Both the position numbers and the translations under genes were made by a program. The notes beneath the pieces were generated by a model, which had not been told where the DNA came from, searched no databases, and saw only the letters and a list, made by a program, of their open reading frames with translations. A stretch of 64,000 bases of DNA, from NCBI GenBank assembly GCA_037042185.1, contig JAXQJY010000030.1, forward strand, positions 558,001-622,000. The letters run 5' to 3'. Positions 56,255 to 64,000 of the stretch are shown piece by piece. This DNA is from Sordariomycetes sp. S80-01Y. Taxonomy: Eukaryota; Ascomycota; Sordariomycetes. Positions within the stretch are counted from its first letter, which is position 1, and the number at the start of each line of letters is the position of its first letter.

Positions 56255-59068
56255 AGGGGATGTATAGAGCGGCGTTTTTTTTTTTGGATTATTGGATAGA
56301 TAATGAATGACAATACGATGTTTACGACGACTAGTGTCTGACTATGCATGAAGTACGAGAGTGTGAGTTTGCAAACGATGCGCGTGTGCTGGCCACGAGA
56401 CCGCAACTCGGGCTCCCTTGACTGGTGCGAAGTTGAGTGATTTCAGAATTAACTGCCCCTCATACACGCCCCTCTCCTCAACGATTGATCGTATTGCTCC
56501 CATGACGTTGAGTCAATTCTTCCAACACGAGGCATCCACCACAATGCTGTAGGGTATCTGCACGCTGGCCAAGAGGTTGGACACTTGCACGGGCGGAAGC
56601 CGGGTCAGCGACAACCAATGTGCAAGCTCAGTAGAATGCCGCAGATCTCCAGAGCTAATAATATCCTGGCAGTGGACTTCGTCTAGGTGGGCATGTCGCC
56701 GCTGCCATGGTAGAACTACCGCGTCACTTCTCAACTACGGTCCATCGGCACGGTGCTCTGGGGATAACAGTACGCAGAAGCCGAGTAAACGAGCCCTGAA
56801 TGAACATCGCCAAGCCATCTCGAAGCTTCTGAACGCCGCACGCTCGGCGCCGTGAAATGACCAATCTCCTCCAGATTGCACCCTCCCGGTCACACATCAC
56901 TCCATCGGCTCGCGGCCAGATCCCCACCGCACGAACGCTGAAGTTGATGATATTCGCACAGCAAGACAACTCACGGGCACATTTACGAAGTCTTGATCGT
57001 GCATGAAAATGCATCATTTTCCGCTTCATTGGTCGCAGAGACCGTCCGGTCGGGCCAATCGAGCGCTGCCGAGCCAACACTGCCAACGTACTCCCGGCAA
57101 CGCACATGTACGGATCCTTGGGCCTACCTCGTATTTCCGCACAGGAGCCCACCCTTATTGCAGCGCGTTAAGACGGGCAGGCTCGAATGCTCCAACGGTC
57201 CCCGTTGCGCAAACCTGATTTCCGTAGTGGAAATTGAATTCGGGCTGCTGCAGCACAGCGACGGCCGTTGAGAATGATGCGGGCGGCGTGCGTGGGTGGC
57301 TGTCGTGAGACCTCGTCCGAATTCTCTTAGGAAACGGACTGAAGTTTGTTTGTACGACGTCGTACGCACTTGGACCCCTGACAGGCGATTCACCGACTGG
57401 AATGCGGGAAGCTCCAGATCTAAGCACCGTGTAAGTGACCCCAATTTGTGGCCCGCCGAGGTGGATTCCGGCTGGATTTCTAGAAGACAAAACAAAGATA
57501 GACATTCCCAGACGTGAGAAGTTTAACAGGAAGCATGTCTGGATCTGACACTCGGCAGGGCGAACCGGATCGTCATCGTTTCCCATCGCGGAGAAGCATC
57601 CCCGACACTAAACACGCGATTCAAGACGCCCAGATCCGTTGGGCCTTCATCCCTGCGTGCACCCACCTCTGCAGAGCACCAGAGTTTCACAAACCTGCTT
57701 CATCCCAGATCTTCCCTCCATCCACCACGCTCGGGCTGCGTGCGCGAGACGTAATTGCTTCTCATCCTTCGATCGATCCTGGGAACCTTTTTTGCATCCA
57801 TCCGAGGGCCGCGCAGGAGGGAGAGGCCACAGCTCGATTCGATTCTTGAGGCTCTCCCGCGCGCATGCAACGTCCCACCACCCCTGCGCTGCGGTGCGGT
57901 GCACATGTTAGCCCTGCCTGTGCTGCGATACACAAGGGGGCAGAGATGAGTGCAACACGAGGCGGTGCATGATCAGGTCCAGCCCGTCGCCTCGGCGATG
58001 CCAGCCCCGTCGCGCTTCTTTGTCGGCCTGCAAGGGAGCTGAAGCCCTCGAACGTCGGTGACGATGATCAGGCACGCGCGCTTCGAGCTCCAGCCGCCGA
58101 GAGAGCAAAGTTCCCTCTAGTGGCGGCTGTCTGCGCAGGCAGAAAATAGCAATGCCAGCGCCCAGGACTGCCGAAAGAGGAACGTGCCCTGAACATCAAT
58201 ACCTTAGTATTGGCCGCGGTGCGACAGACAATACCGCCGCCCCGTCCACGCGGGTATCCGAGCGGACCTGTCAACCACTCAGCCACGCAGAGGGAGGAAA
58301 AGCCTCAACCGCTGCGCGCCCAAAGAAACCCCCGCGGGCGCCAATCGCCCTCGTCGTCTGATGCCAGCGTCGAACTCGGGACGATCAACGACAGCGCGTG
58401 GCGCGATTGGATTTGCAACGGAGAGTTAAGTCTATTCGTCTCGCCGGGGGCGCGTGTTAGTAACTGTAAACGCCACAGGGGTGCGGTCAATTTCCATCCA
58501 GGGGTGCCGAGCCGCCAACGCTCCCCAGCCAATGGCCGCCCGCATCCACCGCCTGAGCGAAACGCCGGGGCCTATTTACGGCCGCGGTGGTCGTATCAGA
58601 GAAACTGCGACTGGGGGTGACCGCCGAGCGAAGACTGGGGGTCCGATGGGGTCGTCGGGCGCTTGGCTGCGTGGAACGAGTGAGTGAATGTACCGGCAAG
58701 ACTGGGCAGCGTCAAGGATGGATGCATCAATGGATGGATGGGTGGCCCGTGGAGCGGCGGGTGGTTACGCGCGGAAAGCAAGGAGGGAAGGTCGCTCGCT
58801 CTTTGGCTCTTTGGCTCTTTGGCTCTTTGTTCGGCCAGACGAGCATCGAGGACCAGAGTTATAAAGACGATGGCCGGCCGAGCAACCGACCCTCGTGCGA
58901 CTTGTTGCGTTTTACAAACTGTTCCTTTTCTTGGTCTTTGACATTCGCTCGAAACACTTTCGCTTCTCCTAGACAGAACCTTGTTTCCTTCTTTGCTTGT
59001 ATACTTACACTTCATACCTTTGAGTGTCACCACAATCGTTAGCTTCGAATCCCCGGACGTTTCACACC
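56255..59068. other. Intergenic, no gene supported
   Basis: This is the longest gene-free stretch. It contains many overlapping domain-free frames caused by high GC, a T-run at about 56276-56286 in the ADH 3' flank and an 8-bp tandem repeat listed separately. A TATA-like TTATAAAG at about 58859-58866 is about 205 bp before the mucin-like gene. Confidence 0.5.
58798..58829 (+). repeat. (GCTCTTTG)x4 tandem repeat
   Basis: Four perfect 8-bp units in the promoter of the mucin-like gene, about 240 bp before its start codon. Confidence 0.92.
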
Positions 59069-61140
59069 ATGAAGTCCTTCGTCGTCCTCGCCGCGGCGGC
59101 AGGCCTGGCCACGGCTACCGAATGGCCTGACTGCGAGCAAAAGTATGTGTCCTCCCCCTTGAAAGACTTCTTCCCGGGGCTTTTCACTGACAAGCCATCA
59201 GCAACTGCTACCGCAACCTCATCGACGACCGCTTTGCCGAGCTGGGCGTCGAGTTCTGCTTCGACTTCCTCTCCGGCACCACCACTGCCCCTGCTGCCGT
59301 CCCTACCGAGTTCGAGAACTGTGGTGAGGGCGAGCACAAGGTCTCCGCCGTCTCCTCTGCCTGCTCGTGCATCACCTACACGGCCACCCAGGAGCCTGAG
59401 CCCACCACCTCGCCTTGCACCACCGAGGAGGAGCAGACTCCTACCCCTACCAGCGAGCCTTGCACCACCGAGGAGGAGCAAACTCCCACCCCTACCAGCG
59501 AGCCTTGCACCACCGAGGAGGAGCAAACTCCCACCCCTACCAGCAGCCCTTGCACTACTTCAGAGGAGGAGGAGTGCACCACTTGCACTCCCACCGAGAC
59601 CCCCACCGAGACTCCCACCATCACCACCTCTGAGCAGCACACTCCTACCGGGCCTCCTGAATGCACCGACTGCACCGAGACCGAGTACACGACCATCACC
59701 GAGACGGACTGCACCGAGTACGAGTGCACCAAGACTCACCCTACGGAGACTCCTACCACCACTGCTGAGTGCACCACTTGCACTGAGGAGTGCACCACCT
59801 GCTCCCCCACCGAGACTCCCACCGAGACTCCCACCACCACCCCTGAGGAGACTCCTACCAGCAAGACTCACACTCCTCCCCCGGAGACGCCTACCAGCGA
59901 GACTCACACTCCTCCCCCAGAGACTCCCACTACCACTCCCGAGGAGACTCCTACCAGCAAGACTCACACTCCTCCTCCCGAGACGCCTACCAGCGAGACT
60001 CACACTCCTCCCCCGGAGACTCCCACCACCACTCCTTCCTCCACCATCACCGTCACTCCTCCTCCGGAGACCGACACTGATGTCCTCCCCACCACCACTG
60101 CTCCTCCTGACACCACTGAGTGGACGACCTCCACCATCTACACCACAACCTGCATCACGCAGACCGAGTGCCCTCCCGACACTCCTGACTGCCCCAACGG
60201 CGGCACCACCACCATCACTTCCACCATTCCTGTGACCACCACTGTCTGCCCGGTGACCTCTACCGAGGACTGCACCGACTGCGAGCCCACCAGCACCAAG
60301 ACCAAGAACACCTCTGAGGAGCTGCCCACCGAGGAGCCTGAGCCATCCACCACCGCTCCTCCCGAGGCGACGACCACCGAGTGGACTACCTCGACCATCT
60401 ACACCACCACTTGCATCACGCAGACCGAGTGCCCTCCTGACACTCCCGACTGCCCCAATGGCGGCACCACGACCATCACCAAGTCCATTCCTTTGACCAC
60501 CACGGTCTGCCCTGTTACCCCCACCGAGGATGTCCCTACCCCGCCTGAGGAGACGCACCCGGTTCCTCCCCCTGAGGAGACCCCTGAGGTCCCCGAAGAG
60601 CCTGAGACCCCCGAGGAACCTGAGCAGCCAGAGACTCCCGAGAACCCTGAAGAGCCTGAGCAGCCAGAGACTCCCGAGAACCCGGAAGAGCCTGAGCAGC
60701 CAGAGACCCCCGAGACTCCCGAAGAGCCTGAGACTCCTGAGACCCCCGAAGAGCCCGAGCAGCCTGAGGAGCCTTGCACCCCTGGCGAGCCTGGCTGCCC
60801 CGAGGAGCCTGAGACTCCTGAGCAGCCCGAGACTCCTGAGGAGCCTGACACACCCGAGCCGGTCGAGCCTCCCACTCCCACTGGTGAGGTTCCCGAGACT
60901 CCCGAGGAGCCCTGCACCCCGGGCGAGCCAGGCTGCCCCGGCGAGGACACTCCCCCTCCTGCCTCTCCTTCCACCTGGACCACCTCCATCCACGTCCCTC
61001 AGCCTACTCCCACAGGTACTGGAGGCCTTCCCATCCCCACCAACACAGACGTTCCTCCTGTGCCCACGGCTGGCGCTGGACGTGTTGGCGGTGCTGGCGT
61101 TGCTGTCGCTGCCGGTGCCTTCGCAGCTTTCCTTCTCTAA
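59069..61140 (+). CDS. GPI-anchored Thr/Pro-rich mucin-like cell-wall protein
   Basis: Two exons, 59069..59142 and 59202..61140, give 670 residues. A signal peptide covers about residues 1-17. The N-terminal unit (about 18-105) holds spaced cysteines and is the only globular-looking part. Next come three units of TPTPTSEPCTTEEEQ type, a long Thr/Pro/Glu-rich stretch with THTPPPETPTS-like repeats, two near-identical cysteine-bearing modules (starting EWTTSTIYTTTC; about 60118 and 60379), and a Pro/Glu block (PEEPEQPETPE repeats). The C-terminus ends in a hydrophobic tail after small residues (GAGVAVAAGAFAAFLL), a GPI-anchor signal. This is a heavily O-glycosylated surface protein, probably in the wall. 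Its role (adhesion, spore coat, shielding) is not shown by the sequence. Confidence 0.88.
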
Positions 61141-63302
61141 ACTCGCTGACGACGGGGCTTCCCTTCTTTCAAAAAAAACTGGGCAACGGTTATAAATGGA
61201 ATTGTGATTCGCGTTTGGAGTTCTTATGATTGGGTTGGCCATGTCTAAGGACTGGCATAGTTAATATTTAGTATTGCATGTTGATAGAAGAAAACAATCC
61301 TTCATCACTACCTGTTGCTCTTGCTAAATGTCTTCGTCATGTGTACCTTTGATGCTTGATGAACGGACCTCAGACCGTGAGCAACGACGCACCGCAGGAT
61401 CGATTGACAGAATGAGATAAAAAGAGGCAACACATACCACCAAGACCCGGATGTGTAGCCGCTTGGCTACCTTTCAAAAGTCCATCGCTCAATCTAACAT
61501 GGACATCAGAAGCACAAGCGCGTCTCAACTGCCGAGGGACAGCCAGTCTGGCGCTTCAATGTTGCCGCCATGATGGGGTCGGCGGCTATTCCCAAGCGCT
61601 GTTGCGACGTTAATGGCGGAGGCCTCAATCCTTCTCTGGTGCACCTCTCCTCTGACAACAGGTAAGCGCAAGCGAAGTATTGAGAGAATCCGCCTTCCGG
61701 CAAAGAAAAAATAGGACAAAGACGCCGCCAAGCACAGACTTCGGGCTCGCCGACGAAGCGGTCATGATGATGGGAAGGGAGAGCTTCTTGGAGTTGTGGC
61801 GGGTTCCGGACGGTTTATTGGGGACAAAGCTGGAGGGGCGGAGCAGCTTGTGGCTGATCCCAGCGAGAAAGGGGGCGGTGCTGGAGGGTGAGACAGTGAG
61901 ACAGGGGAGCTTGCTGACGGGGACAGGCCCAAGACGCAATGCAAGAGCAGAGCCGCTTGGGACGGTGATGTCAATATGCAGAAGCGAGCTTGGTTACGTA
62001 CGTGATCAGGATGGAAGTTTTGACAAAGCCATGTTTGGCGTGGTTGTACGTAGTTCGGAGTCGAGTCAACGGCGAAGAAGGCCAACAACAGGTAGCCGTG
62101 GCTGATCACGGGCGAGTCTGAAGAGGAAAAAGGCACATCTCGAGGCAGTCAAACGAATGACGCGTGACCCATCGTCGTATGGAAGCAATTGCCTATTTTG
62201 CATCGTAACGACCGCTTCCAAGGCCAAGGACCCGTTCAACTCTCCCCTTTCCTCGCTTTTCCCAGAGCAAGCGACCTGTCCGGCGCACTGAACATGAATT
62301 GAAGCTCTTCCGTTTCGGGGTCAGCTCTGTGAGGCTGTGGTGGCGATGCCCCACACCTACTGTCGCAACGCCACACCGCCGGTTGGACCCTGAATATCCG
62401 GTGACGGGAGTTGGCGAGAGCTTCGTTGTTGGCTTTCGGGAGCCGGATTTTACGGACAACTGTTTTGTTGGGACCAAATCATGTTGTGGCGTGTTTGGTC
62501 GCTGTGTTGCGTGTTGGAAGTCAAGGCTTCGGAGTGGGAGTAGGTACGCTGTGATTGCAGCGATGTTAGTGGAGTGCAGTGCCCCGCTGACGGACTTTCA
62601 GTTGGGTCCTCCTGGCCTGGCCGTTGATGCTCGCGCAAGCTTCAACCCAATTCTTCAACATCACCACCGACCACAAACCTCCCGCATCTCCAAATACGCG
62701 GGTCTGCAATCCGGCATCACTTGCATTCTCTCGTACAGAAAAGGGTTTTCTTGGCATCCGCAGCTCAGGCCTCCTGCTGCCCCCAACCAAGAAATCTCCC
62801 GATCGCAGACGTGGGATGTCGTGGCGCAGTGCTGCTAATCCGGCCACAATTGGACAGCCTCGACAGGGCACTCAGGAACCCTGGCATGAGGCGCACTCGC
62901 GCTGTGCTGTCGCTGCCCCGCGCCAACTATAGCGTCATGCCGGGCCGCAGTGGGTGAGGGTCGCTAGTTCAGGGCCTGGTCACCAATCTGAGCCTCCTCC
63001 TAACCCCGGTCCGCAGCGTCCCTCCAACATCATCGTCGGCCAGCGCCGAACTGTCGTCACGATTGTTCCAAACACCACCAGAGTATATATCTCGATACCT
63101 TTGCGCCTTGACCATGGAGGTTCTCGGGATTTTGGTTCCACATCATCAGTTGGTGCTGGGGCCTCGAGCTCAAGATACCAGTACAAGAAGCAACTCGCGA
63201 TACCCTCGTCACCTACTACCGATTACGACTCCGAGAACGATCCAACACCAACTCGCGCGACCTTCTCGACACTTGGGCCGATTCTTGCGCTGAGCGACTA
63301 CA
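61141..63302. other. Intergenic / upstream of partial gene
   Basis: No gene supported with confidence. A frame at 62954-63418 (+) overlaps the start of the next gene in another frame. Further 5' exons of that gene could lie here but cannot be placed. Confidence 0.45.
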
Positions 63303-64000
63303 ATGAACCAACCTTCGCCTTCGCGACTGGTAATCCCAACGAACCATTCGTCGCCTGGCTCCGTCAACAACATGCAAACCGGCCGACCGCCGCTATGGAC
63401 CAATTCGACACAGCGTAAGATGTGCAGGCTCTACCTGTACACGACGCTTCAGATCAATAAGATCCTCGAGGTCGTCCATCACCCTATGCCTCACGAGTCT
63501 ATGCCTGGGTGAGTACCTGCGGTCATTTCAGCTGCAACGGGTGCTGACGGCTTCTAGCAAGGACTCGGCGAACAAGAAGCTCAATGCGCTCCTCGACAAG
63601 GAGCCGCGATGGCTGAAGCCGAAGAACGAGGAAGACATGTTTCGGCGCTGTGCTCAGCTTGACCGATCCTCGATACGCCGGAGTCCGATTTCGCATTGGG
63701 CTTATTCGCCATTTACCCGCACACACTCGTCTTCGGCGCCGCCGCCCTTTTCGCACGACAATACGACCCCGATCAAGCAGGAACAAGAAATTGCGTCTGC
63801 GACCCTCGAGGTGCCGCCGTGGAAACATTCGCCCGTTGGAAAATACCCTTCAGCGCCTTACGGTCATCTTCAGGTGGAGCACAGGCGCTCCGTATCCGAC
63901 GATGTGACCAATGGCCTGGCTCGCGTCAACACGGGCTGGTCAACATCGACCGACCAGACCACTGGCTCTTTCCACCGCATCCTCCAAGGCTACTCGGATG
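63303..64000 (+). CDS. Unrecognised fungal protein, N-terminal part (3' end outside window)
   Basis: Two exons are visible, 63303..63508 and 63558..>64000, joined by a GTGAGT donor and a TCTAG acceptor with the frame open to the window edge. The joint rebuilds PGKDSANKKLNALLDKEPRWLKPK. Residues about 40-115 look like a compact helical region (RKMCRLYLYTTLQINKILEVVH, then NALLDKEPRWLKPKNEEDMFRR). The remainder is Ser/Pro-rich and low in complexity, as in fungal regulators. I think a small DNA- or protein-binding domain near the start is likely but cannot name it. The ATG at 63303 is the first in this frame, and upstream exons remain possible. Confidence 0.6.

Noticed and set aside
58180-58290. 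tRNA-like A-box (TGGCTGAGTGG on the minus strand)
   Set aside because: I found no matching B-box, acceptor stem or T-arm at tRNA distance, so a tRNA gene is not supported.
59560-61242. Long antisense open frame (560 codons) opposite the mucin-like gene
   Set aside because: It mirrors the codon bias and repeats of the sense gene, encodes only Gly/Arg/Leu/Ser-rich low-complexity sequence and lacks any domain. The sense strand has a signal peptide, an intron and a GPI tail.
62954-63418. Plus-strand frame overlapping the start of the last gene
   Set aside because: It ends before the intron. The alternative frame continues through a good GT-AG intron into an open exon and was preferred, though this one is not fully excluded as part of an upstream exon.

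Overview
The window looks like nuclear DNA of a filamentous ascomycete (Pezizomycotina, probably Sordariomycetes). It carries short introns of about 45-90 bp with GTRNGT-like donors and nearby branch sites, several Zn2Cys6 regulators, secreted plant-polymer hydrolases, a 2EXR-domain protein and an RNA-dependent RNA polymerase. I count 23 protein genes, two of them cut by the window edges. I found no transposon, virus-like element, rRNA, tRNA or CRISPR array that I can support.

Layout: 1-0.5 kb, tail of a C2H2 zinc-finger regulator. 2.4-5.7 kb, an F-box-like/LRR protein convergent with a GH12 endoglucanase. 8.2-9.0 kb, a B3/B4 (PheRS-like) tRNA-editing-domain protein. 9.6-19.7 kb, a block that reads like an organic-acid uptake and breakdown cluster: a Dal5-type MFS carrier, a Zn2Cys6 factor, a D-2-hydroxyacid dehydrogenase, an HpcH/HpaI aldolase and a second Zn2Cys6 factor divergent from the aldolase. 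CGG-N4-CCG inverted repeats lie in the promoters of both enzyme genes. 20.4-21.3 kb, a BPL_N/glutaminase-like protein. 22.5-26.4 kb, a cellular RdRP of RNA silencing. 27-30.5 kb, an uncharacterised low-complexity membrane protein and a Gpr1/Fun34/YaaH acetate carrier. 32.8-41.1 kb, an S28 serine peptidase, a second MFS carrier and a GH35 beta-galactosidase. 41.6-45.6 kb, an unusual fusion (two dimeric alpha/beta-barrel modules plus an alpha/beta hydrolase), a short Zn2Cys6 factor and a lone CDH-type cytochrome. 46.4-49.5 kb, a 2EXR protein and a small membrane protein. 49.9-56.3 kb, three alcohol/carbonyl oxidoreductases (GMC alcohol oxidase, SDR, zinc ADH). 59-61.1 kb, a GPI-anchored Thr/Pro-rich mucin-like wall protein. 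63.3-64 kb, start of an unrecognised gene.

How the genes may work together: GH12, GH35, S28 and the CDH-type cytochrome fit extracellular breakdown of plant wall polymers and protein. The MFS, acetate and Dal5-type carriers and the aldolase/dehydrogenase pair fit uptake and catabolism of the resulting acids. These links are inferred from domain content and neighbourhood only. Exon joints were set by eye from splice signals, reading frame and family motifs. Two introns appear to use GC-AG boundaries and a third may.
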